64,000 nucleotides of DNA, from positions 1-64,000 of the forward strand of contig NZ_CP101808.1 in the NCBI RefSeq assembly GCF_024498255.1, written 5' to 3'. Source of the stretch: Mycoplasmopsis equigenitalium (GTDB taxonomy: Bacteria > Bacillota_I > Bacilli_A > Mycoplasmatales > Metamycoplasmataceae). The notes below the pieces were generated by a model that was not told where the DNA came from, did no database searches, and worked only from the letters and a program-made list of their open reading frames with translations. The translations under genes and the position numbers were made by a program. This document shows, piece by piece, positions 22,521-36,900 of this stretch. How positions within the stretch are numbered: position 1 is the stretch's first letter; the number at the start of each line of letters is the position of its first letter.

Positions 22521-23820
22521 ATTTACCTTCTTTTCATTTTTCAACTTCTTCAGGTGTCGCTAACACAAAATGCTTATTACCTAAATCAATTCATTCGGGT
22601 TGAATTTCCTTAGTGTAATTATGGATTAATGGCGAATAACGATAACCAAGAAGCGAACCCTTTTCAGAGTCAATCGAAGGAACAGCGTCCATCAAACTTT
22701 TTGTGTACGGATGTAAGTAATTTTTAATAATTTCTTCTGTTGGTCCCATTTCAAGTACGCGCCCTTGATTCATAACAACAATTCTGTCTGAAATATACTC
22801 AACCATTCTCAAATCGTGAGCGATGAAAATAATTGTTAAATCAAGTTTTTCTTTTAAATCATTAAAGATGTTAATAACTTGGGCTTGGATCGATACATCA
22901 AGTGCTGAAATTGGTTCGTCAGCAATTAGGATCTTAGGACGAACAACTAGTGAACGCGAAATCCCAATCCGTTGTTGTTGACCACCCGAAAATTCGAGCG
23001 GATATCTTTTAAGGATTGATTCATCAAGTCCGACCGAGTTAATAACATCAATAATTAATTCTTCTTTTTTAAATGCTTTTGATTTTTTAATATCGTAAGC
23101 ACGACGCTTACTTCTTTCTTCAACAAAAGAAGTTAAAAACTCTTTATCCTTTTGGTTTGTTATGGTTTCGGCAAAATCAAGAATAAAGCTATAAACATCT
23201 TTGTCTTGAATTAATTCGCTACGTAGCGCAGGTTTGAATTGAGCCATTTTTAGAACAAAGTCTGATTTAGGATCATAGTGTTCATTCACTGCTTCGTATA
23301 ACATATCAACTGTTTTTTCATCGAAGTTATAAATATAGATAATATCAAGATTTGAAATATTATTAAGACCTTCTGAAATAACGCTGTAAATGTTTTTGTT
23401 TGGGTTGAGTGAGTTGGCAGGATCTTGGAAAATCATTTGTACCTTGTTAACCATAAAGTCACGTAAGTTACGGTACTCTTTAAATTTTTTAAATTTAAAT
23501 AAATTATTAAAGCTAAAACCAATTCGTTTTGGCAAGATTAAATCATTAATTTTAATTTCACCATGTTGATGACCTACAAGGCCTATCAATGTACGACCAA
23601 GGGTTGATTTACCACTCCCCGACTCTCCAACAAGTCCAACAACCTCACCTTCATAGATATTTAAGTTAATATCTTTAAGTGCTTGAAAAGCCTTGTTACC
23701 ACGTCCGTAGTATACATCTAAATTACGAATTGAAATATATGGAGTTTTTTCAGGATAAAAATCAATTGCTTTTTCTATGTTTTTAGGAACATAGCGGTAT
23801 ACGTTTTTCTTTTTAAACAT
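22507..23820 (-). CDS. appF: Oligopeptide ABC transporter ATP-binding protein AppF/OppF
   Basis: The 437-residue ABC ATPase has Walker [10 protein letters not shown] (residues ~65-73), the Q-loop MIFQDPANSLNP, signature EFSGGQQQRIGI, Walker B ILIADEP and the H-loop IAHDLRM. About 140 extra residues lie between the Q-loop and the signature. The C-terminus (NKHFVLATPEEVEKWKEG) is the usual OppF tail. Its ATG overlaps the appD stop as TAATG. It forms the ATPase pair with AppD below the AppBC pore. Confidence 0.93.
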
Positions 23821-25568
23821 TATTCCTCCTTATATTTTTTTCATCTTTCTAAAATAATTTGTGGTGGGGTGTAAATTGGAGCTTTAGGATCAAGAAGGGC
23901 AGATTTAACTCTGTGAGTTTCTGTTAAATAAACAAATTCTGCTTCTTTTTCAAAATCAATACCAAGTGCATAATCATTTCTAATGGCGAACGCTTCCCCC
24001 TTAATATCATTTAAACTTGAGGGAACACTACCTTTAATTGTGGCAAGTCTTTCGCCATTATTAAGGTCGGGCATTGACATAATTAATCCTCAAGTATAAG
24101 GGTGTTGTGGATTGTAAAGAATTTCCTTACTTGTTCCTTCTTCAATAATTTGCCCGGCATACATAATTGAAATGTAATCACTAATTGAGGCAACAACCCC
24201 AAGGTCGTGGGTGATAAAGATAATTGTCATTTTTAGTTTTTCTTGCAATTCACGAATAACATCAAGCACTAATGCTTGGACGGTCGGATCAAGTGCTGTT
24301 GTTGGTTCATCTAAAACAACAATTTTTGGTTGGAGCGCAATAATCGCAGCAATAACTACCCGCTGAATCATTCCACCAGAAAGTTCGTGTGGGTATAAAT
24401 CAATAATTTTTTCAGCATTATTAATTTTTGTCATTTTTAGATATTCAATTGCTTTTGCTTTTGCTTCTTTTTCGCTTTTAACAAGTTTGTTAATTAGCAT
24501 TCCCTCCATGATTTGGTGACCAATTTTCATAGTCGGGTTAAGAGTTGACATTGGGTTTTGGAAAACTGCGCTGACAATTGTTCCTCTATATTTTGATTTT
24601 TCTCACTGTTTAAAAGTAAAATCTTGGACTTCGTGGTTGTATAATTTAACAGTTCCATTACTGATACGAGCGTTGTCGCCCGTTAATCCATAAAGTAAAC
24701 TAGTAAGCACTGATTTACCACTTCCCGATTCACCGATAATGGCATGAACTTTTCCTTCGTAAAAATCAATTGAAGTGTTTCTTAGTACAATATTTTTTTG
24801 TCCAGGAACGGCAGGATTAACAAAATGTAAATCTAAATTTTTAATATCAGCAGCAATTTTCATTCGCTTACCATTGATAGTTTTGTATTGAACATCTTGT
24901 TCGAAAAATTCAAAGTCAAAGCGTTTATCTCGAACAAGCTTATCAACATATTTTACGTTTTTGTAATTATCTTTAACGAATTGTTTAATTGATTCCCTTG
25001 TTAATTCAAGTTCGTTTAAATCAAGTTCGGCCTGATATAAATTACTTAAAATTTGAACATAGTGATGGTCATCAATATACAAGTCAAATTTACGCTCTTC
25101 TAATTTTTCTAAATTTAAATCTTTAGTTGTTTTGACTGGGTTATCAGGATTATCATTTCATTCGATTAATTCTTTAATCTTTGCTAATTTAAGTTCTTTG
25201 TGATTGATAATATCTTGTTGTTTTTGTTTGTAAAAATTTAAATAGTGAGTATCAATAATTGCTTTTGCTTTGTTAAGTTTATTACTAATATTCTTTAATA
25301 AATTTTTGTATTTGGTTGAAACTTGCTTGTAATTTAACAAAGCAACTTTTACATCAACTTCAATATTTTTGTTTAATTCTGTTGAATTTTTGTTAATTTC
25401 TGTTGATTTAAATAATAAGAATTCAGTCTTTTTCGCTTTTAAAATATGCTTGGTGAATTTTAATTTTGTTTTATTAAATTGCTTAATTTTATTTGCTACA
25501 AATTTTTCTGCTTGAGTGAAATCTAAACGGCGTTTAATATCTAATCTATTATGAAATTTTTGAATCAT
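23820..25568 (-). CDS. appD: Oligopeptide ABC transporter ATP-binding protein AppD/OppD
   Basis: The 582-residue protein has an ABC domain with Walker [10 protein letters not shown] near residue 279, Q-loop VFQNPMSTLNP, signature ELSGGMIQRVVI, Walker B IVVLDEP and H-loop ITHDLGV. The first ~240 residues are a Lys-rich helical extension absent from typical OppD (~330-420 residues). The C-terminal region lacks the Cys cluster of OppD proteins from other bacteria. The SD AGGAAAAT precedes the ATG at 25568. Stop and appF start overlap. Confidence 0.92.
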
Positions 25569-25574
25569 ATTTTC

Positions 25575-26744
25575 CTATCTTTGTCTTCTTAATGAGTCTT
25601 GAATTGCTGCGCCAATTAATTGGATTGAAACAGTTAAAATAATTAGAATTGAAGCAGGAATAACTAAGTATCTAAAGTTAATAGTGAAGATATTTGCAGC
25701 GTTGTCAAGCAAGTTACCTAATGTAGGTTCGTTAGGGATTGATTGACCAATAAAAGCGAGCGAAACTTCTGAGAAAATTACCCCAGGAATTGTAAAGATC
25801 AAGTTAGTAATTAAAATTGGTAAGATGATTGGGATGAAGTTTCACGATATTTTTCAAGCAGGTGTTCCAAGAATTCTTGAGGCGTGCACTCATTCAAAGT
25901 TTTTTGCTCTTTTAACTTGAGCACGAACTTGGTTAGCAAGTCCGGTTCATGAGAATAATGAAAGCGCTATAACCATTACTAAGAAACTAGGGTTAAATGC
26001 AATCGTTGCTAAAATAAGAATTAAAATGGTTGGAACAATTGAAATTACTTTAATGATAAATGTCATAATTTTATCAAATCAATTAAATTGGCCCATTAAT
26101 ATTCCAACAATAAGACCAACCGCAACTTCAATAATTGTTACGCAGGCCGCGAGTGCTAATGAAAATGCTAAACCATGGAAAAGAACCGCAAAGATATCAC
26201 GACCGATATCATCTGTTCCGAAAATATGACCTTTTTCGAAGAAATCAAGATAAGAATCTTCCCCACTAATATGACGTGGATCTTGGGTAAAAGGCGGAAT
26301 AACAATTGCGGCAATGATTAATACAAGTAGTAAAATTATACCAACAATTCCTCCAAAGTTTTGGCCAAATCTATTAATGAATTCACGCACAGGACGACGA
26401 GGGTCACGAATAGTTTGTGTATCCTTAAAGTTGATTAAATCACCAACAATTTCTCATTTTTTGTATTCAAGCGGCTTTAAGAAACGGTGAGGAGCGCCTC
26501 CAGTTTCCTTTTTGTATTGCGCTACAAGACGGTCGTTAAAAAGTTGTTTTTCACGACGTTGTTGTAATCAACGAGTAACTCTATCTTTGAATGAAAGCTT
26601 GTATTTCTTGAATTCGAGAAGCTGGTTTTGTGCATCATGAATATCACCTGAGAGTTTTTTTTGTGATAAATAATCGATTTCGTTTTTGGTATCTAAATAC
26701 GCTTGTTTTAATTCGTTTTGGATATCTTGTCTATTTTTGTCCAT
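25575..26744 (-). CDS. appC: Oligopeptide ABC transporter permease AppC/OppC
   Basis: The 389-residue permease has a charged ~115-residue cytoplasmic N-terminus before the first membrane segment (GGIVGIILLLVLIIAAIVI). GTDDIGRDIFAVLFHG is the OppC/DppC hallmark. The ABC-facing EAA loop lies near ASRILGTPAWKISWNFI. About six membrane segments are visible. Its ATG overlaps the appB stop (TAATG) behind an AGGAGG SD. Confidence 0.93.
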
Positions 26745-27808
26745 TATTTACCTCCTCTTCTTACCCGAGGGTCAAGTACTTCGTAAAGTGCATCACGCAG
26801 AGTATACGAAAGGATAATTAACACTGAGTACATAATTATCATGAATAGCACAACATTATAGTCTTTCGATTGAATTGCATCAATCATTGTTGAACCAGAG
26901 CCTGAAATGAAGTAAACCTTTTCAATGAATAGCGAACCAAGGAATGAGCCAAGTACAACTCCAGGGAAGAAGGTTGCTATTGGGAAGAGTGCTGGTTTTA
27001 GTGCGTGTACTCATACAAATCTTGATTTACTTACTCCTTTTAGGTAAGCAAATTTTGCGTGCATCGAATTTAATTCACGGTTAAGTTCTGTTCTTAGATA
27101 TTTAATATAGGTAATAGTTGAAGCCATCGAAAGTGCAAGTCCAGGCAAGATATAAGTGATAATGTTGGCTGGATCAAACATTGTTGGCATATTAAGTTTT
27201 GAACCTAGGAATAACAATAACAATGCAAGCACAAGACTAGGAATTGAACTAATGATTGAGATGATAACTGTTGAAAAGTTGTCTAAGAATCCACCAGGGT
27301 TTTTACCGATTCAAATTCCAAGCGGAATTCCCACAAGCAGAGTTAAGAACACCGAGAAAATTCCGACTAAGAAAGATTTTCCAAATTTGACTCAGATGAA
27401 ATCATTAATTTCCACTGATGGAAACATAACAAGACTTATTCCAAAATCAAATCTAACAATTCCTACAAGATATCTTAAGTATCTTTGGAACAGCGGTAAG
27501 TCTAAACCATATCTGTGTTCAATAGCCTTTTTTGATGCTTCATTCAATCCACTTGTTAAACCACTTGAACCAGGAACAGAGTTAATCAAGAAAAAGGTAA
27601 TTGTGATTACGATTCAAGAAATAATCAAGAATTCAGCAACCATTTTTAGTGTTTTCTTGAAAAGCGAAGCACCTACACTATGACGTAAACTAGATACAAA
27701 GCCAGCTTTTTTCTTTTCTTCACGATAAAGCACAAGGTTTGTTACTTTAGTCTTCTTATTGAAAGAAGAATAAAGCCTTTCATTATTTATATTATTATTT
27801 TTTTCCAT
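26744..27808 (-). CDS. appB: Oligopeptide ABC transporter permease AppB/OppB
   Basis: The 354-residue permease has a basic N-terminal tail. Its first membrane segment leads into FFLINSVPGSSG, then YGLDLPLFQRYLRYL, the standard OppB block. The EAA-type loop is AKFAYLKGVSKSRFVWVHAL. It ends LRDALYEVLDPRVRRGG, typical of OppB. The SD AAAGGAGAA precedes the ATG. The start is 13 bases after the substrate-binding protein's stop. Confidence 0.94.
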
Positions 27809-27821
27809 TTTATTCTCCTTT

Positions 27822-30800
27822 CTAATTTGAAATTGTCGTTGGCAAGTTTGGTAGTGGTGGTTTAGTTACATCATATGCGTATTGAAGAGCGAATGTAAAT
27901 AAGCTATTAACTCCTCCAACGTGCGACACTTGTCATTTTGTATCAACTTCCATTAATGGAATAACTGGGTTTGAGTCACGCAAGATTTTTTCAAATGAAA
28001 CAATCAATCTGAATATTTCTTCTTCACTTCAACCTTCACTAAGTTCTTCTCGTGTAAATTGTAGTGAAAAGAATTGGTTAAGACGTTTGGTGCGTTGTTC
28101 GATTGTTTCACCTTTTTTCGTACTTGATAATTCTCTAATTTTATTTCAGTGAATTTCTTTGATTTGAAGTCTTAAACGAGCAAAGTCTCCATTTTCATTT
28201 TTTATTAAATATTCAATAATTTTGTTGAATTCTTCTTGATTCGCACTACTTTTGATTATGTTTTGTAACAAGGTTTTTTGGGCTTGAATTTTATCAAAAG
28301 CTAATTTAATTCGGTCTTGAATTTCAACGACGTTGTAAGTACCTTCGATTTGTGCTCAAGTTTCTTGATCATAAAGTAACTTAATAAATTCTTCGGTAAT
28401 TTGATCTCTATTACTAAACTGAGTAAGAATTTTACTAAATTCTCTTTCATTAACGTAAGCGCCAACCGCTAACTCTTTGGTGTAGTGCAAGTAAATATTT
28501 TTTAATATTTCTAAAGCCTCGTTTGCTCTATCTTCCTTAATAATGTAATTCTTAATTAATCAGTTTTTATTTTCTTTTTTTGCTTGGTCGTAAGGTATAA
28601 AGTAATCTAGATATGTTCATGCCCCTGAAGGATTGGTTTGGAAACCAAGGGTTTTTGAGGCTTTAGGATTGATTTCATCTTTTTCTAAAAATGCACGGAC
28701 ATAACCATCATAATCGGTTCCAAAGTAATCAAAGTTATAGTATGTAATATCGAATTTACCTTCACTTCTAAATTGAGCATAAGTGTTAGGTGGGTATGAT
28801 TTTAGGTTGATTTTTACAAAACCACCAAAAGCTTTATTAACTTGGTTTTGTAATGAGATTCCTGCTCTTTCTTTTTCTTTTGAACCATCATAAATATATT
28901 TAAGGTTTACAACATCAACTTCAGGATGAGCTCTTTTAAATTCCTCAATATAGAATCGAGCAGTCTCGAAGCTAAACATTTTATCATCACGTTTTAGGTT
29001 TTCGAAAGTATAGTTTTTTGAAAGGTGATCTACAAAACCATAATTTTGAATTGGATATGTATGGTAGTTTTTAGCCTTAACTTTTACATCTTCAAAATAT
29101 GCTTCAAGAGGAACACCGGCTTTAGTACGTGATGTATTAAATGCGGTTCAGTTAATAACAGGGAATGATGCTTGTCAACCTACAAGGTTTAACATATCAT
29201 TTCTATCAATACTATAAGCAATTGCATTTCTTAAATTTGAATCTTTAAGTAATGGATTTGCTTCTGTGTTGGGGTCAAGGTTAAATTGCATACCAATGGT
29301 TCCAAACCCAGCAGATTTAACAAGGTATTTTTTGAAGTTTGGATCCGATCACATTTGTAAATGCATTGAACTTGGCATATCAGCAGCCGAGATTTGACCA
29401 GCCTTAAACATATTAATAAGAACAACTGGGTTATCGTTAAAGTAAATAATAATTTTACGTGGAATTACTCGATCAACATCATAGTATTGTTCGTTCTTCT
29501 TAATAACAATGTTACCTTGCGCCCCTAGTTCGAGCGATTCAATAACAAATGGTCCGGAAGTAATAAAGTTTTCTAGTTTATTACCAAAGTTAAGAATTCC
29601 GCCAGCTTTTGTTTCAATAAAACGACGATTAACTGGAACGAAAACACCTTTATCCATTGTATTTATCATATTGATAAGTGAAGGGGGGGCAGATTCGTCA
29701 AATTCATATCTTAAATCATAACGATCGAATGCATATGGTTTGTACTGACCATCTGACGAATTTCTTCAGTCTTTTATTTGTCGTGGATCGAAACAAGGAT
29801 TTGGAATAAGTTTTACATCTTTAATAACAGCTGATTTGCCATTAATTTCCTTTTGAACAGTAATAGTAATTGGCTGTAAATTACCTTCAGAATCAGTAAT
29901 TTTTACATTACCATTTTCTGCTAAATTCAACTGTTTTTCAACAAATTCGTTGGAAAAATCTAAATAACGTTGTCCAGTGTAAATGCCAAGATTTAAAGCC
30001 GCCTCTTTAATTTTATCGATGTATTTTTGTTCATCTGCAGCGGTTAGTTTATTACCGCTTTCATCAGTAATTAAATCGCCATTGTAGTCAATTAAATTAC
30101 CGTCACCATCTGTTTTAAGTTGTGGTGTGTAAATGGTGTATTCCTTGCCGCTAAAGTCTTTAAATTTGCCATCTAAATTTTGTCTTCAAATTTGAAGATC
30201 TTTATCGAAATAATATTCACGTCGACCAAAGGGATTAATAAATGGTGTTTTAAAAATCTTTTGGTAGGCTTGTTGTGCGTCAATAAACTCTTTAGCGCCT
30301 CTAATATTAAGGGTTAAGAAGGTTGTAAGGTGTTGTGAACCGGTTGATAAATCAAGAATATATTCTGCAGAATCACGAAAGTCCTGTGCAACAACTTCAT
30401 CCGAATTACTTCATTTACTACCACCTTTATTAAGGGCGAAACGAGTTGAAAGAACTAAATTTTCTTTATTAACAATTGATGTCATTGCTCGACTTCCATT
30501 ATCACCTGTATAAAGACTACCGGCGGTAAAGAAATTTGAAATAGGGTAATAGCTATTTGAAGTTTCAACTTTCGTAAGTTTGTTAAGATCTTCAGGTTTA
30601 GTTAAATAATCATCTAAACTTGAAACGTTTGATTCGTATCAACGGTAACTAAATTCAGGTAAGTGAAAACGTTGTTTAATTGCCTCGCTAACACCAGATT
30701 TAGTAATTCCTTCAACTAACGAAGGTAAAACTTTATTAACATCAGCATAACGGATATAGTTAAGAGAAGAAATTGGTAAGGTTGAAAGAGATACATCGTA

Positions 30801-30932
30801 TTTTTTTGATGCATCTTTTGCTGTTCAAGCAATATTATCAGATGTGGTAGCAGCAACTGTTAAACCAATAACTGGCACTGTGACGACGACGCTGATTAAT
30901 GATAGAACAACTATTTTTTTCTTCTTTGTCAT
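27822..30932 (-). CDS. appA: Peptide-binding protein of the App importer (SBP family 5, membrane-anchored)
   Basis: The 1036-residue protein directly precedes appBCDF and has features of family 5 solute-binding proteins. Examples are TSGPFVIESLELGAQGNIVIKKNEQYYD and an aligned C-terminal lobe. It is far longer than the usual 550 residues, as in the large OppA of M. hominis. The N-terminal hydrophobic segment lacks a lipobox Cys (VPVIGLTVAATTSDN), so it is probably held by an uncleaved anchor. A 7-C run (29689-29683) encodes APPS. The SD AGGAGG lies eight bases before the ATG. The gene starts eight bases after the PDxFFG gene. Confidence 0.85.
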
Positions 30933-30940
30933 ATTTCCTC

Positions 30941-33900
30941 CTATAAGTTAAATTGGTCTCTTACTTCAAGTAAGGCAATTTCTTCTTCAATTCCGTTATG
31001 TTTAATAATTATTGTTTTCATAGTAATTGGTGATTGATTGTAAGTTTTACCGTTTTCGGCAAGCGAACGTTTGCTTCCTGTTGTTAAGTTTTTAACGAAG
31101 TTTTTGTCCTTGTCTACAAATCTTACTAGGTAGTTGTGACCAGGTGTAAGAACTGTGTTTTTGTAGTTGGCGATAACCGAGTAATCACTAACTCATGAAC
31201 CATAACCTTCATCTTCTAAAGTGTGTTTACTTTCGATACGAGCTTGTTTTTTGTAGTAGAAAAGGTTGTTGGTATTTTTGGTATTTACATTGATGTAGAA
31301 TTTTTCACCAGTAACCGTATCTTCGAATTCAAGATATTTAATTTTGTCAATTACTTCTTTTTTGTCAAAACCTCACATCGCAACAAAGTCATTAGCTTTA
31401 TTTCTTCAAATACCAGTAATGTTTCTGTCGCCCACACCTTTTGATTTAAGTAAATAAATTCAAAAGGCACGTGCTCGATCATTGACAAAGTTGCCATCAA
31501 GGTCTTTGATTCTTAAAGTGTCATCTACAACCGAATTTCCTTCTTCGTCATAAAGCTCTCAACCAAGTTCTTTTCTTAGTCAACGATCTTTAAAGAAACC
31601 ATTGTTTTGTTTTCTAACTTTTCCTAAGTAACTTGGGTTGGCTGATGATAAAGTAAATTCGCTAGCACCAAATAAACCAAACGAGTTTTCTTTTCTAATT
31701 TTTTCATTAATTGGTTTTACTAAATCATCAATTATCTTAGTTTTAAGTTTGATTTCAGCATCAAGTTCTTCAATTGCTTTGAATTCAGGTTTAACTTTTA
31801 CGCTGTTAAATGCTTTTGTTTTTAGTTGTGAATTAAGGTTTGTTAAGTTGTCAACAATATCTAAGAAAGATTTTCTTGCTTTTTGGGTTTCGGCAGTATT
31901 CGCAATAATTGGTGATACTGATGCTACGCCATACGCGTTCTTAAAACCATACATTTTAACTGTTGTAACAAGCGAGTTTAAATTATTAATATCATCCTCA
32001 CTTGTCCCTTTAAGACTAAGACGAACAGTAAGAAGTAATGTTCCCTCAACGTCGTCACCACTATTAGGAACAATGCTTAAGATTTTAATATCAACATTTG
32101 CATTTGCAGAATTCAATCCATTAGCATCATTGTTTTTTCCAAAGTAAAGTTGGAATGTTCCGGCATCAATAAAGCTTTGAACTTCAGCAGCAAATGGTCC
32201 AGAAATTAGCGAAGCGCTAAATTGGGTTGCAAACGTTTTGTTAAGGTTTGTCATGTGGAATGCTTCATTAACGTTGTGAAGATGATCAATTGTACTTTTG
32301 ATTTGGGTTGTAAGTTTGTCGTAATCTTTTTTCGCTTCAAAGTACTCATTATTTTTAGCATCTTTTGCCATTTTGTCGTATTCGGCTTGTGCTTTATTTA
32401 ACTGATCTCTAAGACTTGCTACACGTGGGTCGTTATCAAAGTTTTCTTTAATTTTTTCTTCAATAAATTCTTTTTTAACCATATATGAACGTTCAGCTAG
32501 AATTTGGTTAACTTTGTTCATATTTGCCGAGTTATCAACAAAGTGTTTTGTGATTTGACCATTAACAAAGAATTCTAATCCGGTTGTGTATTCGTTAATT
32601 CCTTTAAAGTATTTATTTAAAGTTCTAAAATCACTTGTGCTTGGGGTGTATGTTGTTTGTACATAGTCCCGGGTTAGAACCTCAGGCAAGTTATAAGTAT
32701 AGTCGGTAAAGATTTGACCTAAATCAGTGTTTAATCTTGATGTAAAAAATGTCTTAGCGATTGTGTTAATGCTATTATCAAGACTAAACGAGTATGTGTA
32801 GGCACTTTTATCAATTGGAATTGCCGAAATTTTTCCACCTTGTAGCATATAAATGTTTATGCCATAGATTGAAAGAAACTCAGTGTGTAAGCGTTCAAAT
32901 TTACCATCAATAAAAGGCAAGTCACTTAAACTTAGTTTTCCTCTTTCGGTTCCTAAAATGTTATTAGTAATAAAGAATGTTTTTGCTTGATCAAAGAGTT
33001 TATCAAATAGGATCGATGTGCTTAAAGCGATTTTTTTGTTAACTGGAGTTGTGTTGAAATATTCGTCCGAAACAATGTTTTCGCTTTCAAAGATATCGTA
33101 AGCACCTTCATTTTTGTATAACTCGTTTAGTGATTTAGCAAAAGCGATTTTTTGTTTTTTAATTTCGGCTTCATCATCTTTACTAAAATCAATTAAATCA
33201 ATGTCAGTGTTGAAGGCGTAAAAACTTGATGCAAGGAAACGACTCATCGCGATGTTAGCAACGTTTTGTTCAGAATTATTTTTAGTTAATAATTCTTTTT
33301 CTTCTTTTTCGCCCGAAGCAAGAATAAATTCTCTGAATTTAGCTAGATCAAATTTAGTTTTTACATAGTTGATGTTGTAATTTTTAACGCCATCTTCAAT
33401 TTTAAACATAGTAGAATTGAACGACATAAATTCAACTAGATCAGCAACATCAGTGAATTTTAAGGTGTTGTTATTTCAGTATTTACTATTAATAGCATCG
33501 CCAAAAAGCGTTGCCACGGCGCCATTATATCCTTCTTTAAGACGAAGATTATTAACGGTTTTTAATTTGTTAACAATTAGGTCCATAAATTGTTTTCTCT
33601 TTTGTGGAGTATTAAATTGTTGCATTCCATCAAATGAAAAAACTGTTTCTGAATTGATGTAAGGAAGAAATTGTTTTAAATCATCAACTTTAATATCATC
33701 AGCATACATATCAAACAAGTTTTGATTATTTTTGAATAAAACATTAAAGATTGCTTCGACACCAAATTCGTTAATTCTTGTTGTGTATTTTCCCTTATAG
33801 AAGAAACCATAATCTTGGCTAGTGTTTCCAAAGTATTTTTTCTTAATTGAGTTATCTTCATTGATAAATCTTAAAACACCAAATTTTTCTTTTTGACCAT

Positions 33901-36900
33901 GTCATGTGTTATCGTGTGAGTTTGTTTTGACATAGTCAGCAAACAATTTACTTAATTGTGAGGCAAGAACGGCGCTACCAGTAAGTGTTGGAATATCCTT
34001 GTAGTAGTCAAGTTTTTTGTTGTAGGTATTTGATAAATCCGCTAGTTTTTTACTTTGTACATCAGCATCAAAAATAGGTGTTTGGCCGTCTCTAGAAGCA
34101 ATGAAATGGAAGTAGTTTGGCTTACCAAAGAAATTTGGATTATCAACATCAAATCGACCTATAAGTTCTGGTGAAAACATTGCGGCATAAGCGCCAGAGA
34201 GTGTTCCTGGATATTGTTTTACATAATTCAATACGCTATCAAAGTATGTTTTAAGTTCAGTAAAAGGCGCTCAAGTAGTGTTAAGGGCAAATGTTGGCAT
34301 TTTAAGATTATCATCACCACGATGGTCAGAATTTTGTCAGCCATTGATGTAGTAACTTTTATCCATCATTTTACTGATTGCTTCTTCAACTTCGAGTTTG
34401 ATGTCGCGAAGTTGAACGTTCATTAATTCACCGTAAACAGTAACAGGGTGACCGGGATCGGTGATGTCTTCAAATTTAGTTTGGTCTAATTTATAAATTG
34501 GTTCACCATTAATATCATTAATTAAAACTTTGGTTACAAGGGTAGCTTCACGAGGTAATCCGCCATCTTTAATAACAATTTGTTTTGTTTCAAAAATTAC
34601 AGGTTCAAATGTACCAGTTACAGGGTTTGAAACAAATTTAATTGGTTTGCCAGTTCCATCTTTAAGGATTTTTTCAATTTGCGAACTTCCGGCAGTTACA
34701 AATTTATAAGTATAAAGAACATTGCCATTACTATCTTCTTCGGTAGCGTAGTATTTTGCTTCACCACTAATCGATGGTGAGATGGTACCAGAGTCGTGGT
34801 CAAACGAATTTAGTAAGAATAAATCATAAATTTTTAAGCCTCTTAATTTAGCTGCTTCTCTTAAACCATCAATTGTTTGCAGCGCTCTTCTTTGTTTATT
34901 ATTAAAGGCTTTGTAGTAATCCTCAGCACTGTTAGCGTTTGTGCTACCTCAGATATCTTCTTCAGTTTCTGGGGTAATTTTAAGTTTGCCATTTACAACG
35001 CTTATGGTTGAGAAAACAGGGTAGTTACCCACTGCCTCATTATTGATGTCGCTAAAAGCAAGGTTTTTGTTAAGGATATCAAGTTTTGAACTACGTGCTA
35101 AAAGGTATTCACGAACGGTGTCTTTATCATAAAATGATTGGTCTTGTGGGCCACCCCTTGTATCAATTCCACCAATTAAAACAGAGTAATCTTTATTTGA
35201 AATGTTTTGAATATTTTCAAGAGTTGAGTGGTGACCATATTCGTGGGCTCCAACATATTTTAAGAAGTTGATTCCGACTCCTTCAAAATTAGGATCGATA
35301 GCTTTAAGTAACATAATAAAACTTACCCGGTCATTAACGGTTAGTTTTGAATATTCGCCATATTCAAGACTAAATTTGTATGCTCCATTTTCATCGATGC
35401 TTCTTTTAATATGAACGCCATTTTTCTTTTGTACAAGATAAGGGTATTCGTTTTCAATAATGTCAATTAGATCAGCATAAAGTTCATTATATAAATCAAA
35501 CTCATATACCTTTTCACCTTTTGAATCTTTATATTCGTTAGTGATTGAAAGGAAGTTTGGGGCATAAGCAACTTTATAATCAACAGCGTTTTTCAAGTTT
35601 GTTAATTGATTTGTTGCTTGCATTGAAGAATCTTCAGCACGAATCTCAATATTTTCTATTGATTTATCTTGATTTTCTAGCGAAATAATTAAAGTTTTGT
35701 TTTCAACTTTTAAGTCTAAAAGTGTTACTTTTTTAATTTTTGTTTCATCAAATTTTGAGCCGAATGCTTTTTTAGCTTCCTCTTTTGATTTGAATAATGA
35801 GCGAGTTAATTCAAAACGACTTGCGTTAGGTTTGGTGTAAAGATATAGTTCTCTTCGAACTTTTTTATCAATTTCTTTATCATCTGAATTGTAGTAGGTA
35901 ACCACATTGTAAAGAAGTGGAGTATCAGCCTTTTTAAGAACGCTATATAACTTATTAAAATCGGTTAGATAAATTTTAAAGTTTACGAAATCTTTAAAAG
36001 TTTGAATTTTTGATTCGAGGTATGAATTGATATTTTCGTAAATCGAAGCAAAAGCAGGGTCGTCTCACGCTGCATTAAGCAAGATTCTGTTTGTAGGTTT
36101 ACCGGGGTGTTTGTGGTTAACAGGATCCGCTTCATGCTCCGATACAAGTTGAATATATCTTGGGTCGTCAGCTTTAAGTGGTGAGTATTTGCCAACTTGG
36201 TTTGCCTCGCTTGCATCTGAGTGAATATAGCCAAGGCTTAAATTGAAGTTCTTTTTATCATTTTTTTCAGCATAAGGCAACGCATCATTTTTAATGAAGT
36301 TTGTTCTAACAACTCTAACTTGTTTAAAGGTTTGGTCTAAAATTTCAAATTCTGACTCAGCAGGAATTTGTTTTCTCGCTTCATTAATATCGTTTGTTCC
36401 AAGACTCATTAAAACTTTTTGTTTAAATGATTTATCATTTTTCTTTGTTAATTCAACTTCAAAAAAGTGATAGTTAAGATTTGGGTTTGTCATTAAGTTT
36501 ACTAATTTAATATTCTTAAATTGGCCCACCGAGTTTTCGTAGTCAGGTTTTTTATTGATTTCGCCAGGATAGTTGTACACAGCATTTGTCATCACGAATT
36601 CGTCAAGTAAGTTTTGAACGTTTGTTGCGTTGATGCTTTTTGCATTAATCTTGCTTAATAACGAGTCTGAAGCATTACCTTCACCCGCTTCTTGTGAAAA
36701 TAGTGGTAGTGATCCAAAGAATGAATCTGGTCAGAAAGTAATTTCTTTTGTTTCTTTGTGGTGTGAAACGTGTCCACCAAGCGTAATGGTAGAACCGCTC
36801 TTATTAACACCTTTAGCAATTCTGAATTTTTCTAACGTTAAAACATCAGGCCCTCAAGCCACATTTTGGATAAATCAATCAACATAGTCCATAAAGTCTT

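Noticed and set aside
27156-27683. 175-codon frame antisense to appB
   Set aside because: Shadow of a well-conserved permease gene.
31638-32147. 169-codon frame antisense to the PDxFFG gene
   Set aside because: It lies wholly opposite an open 2128-codon frame, has no SD, and its composition reflects the complementary strand.
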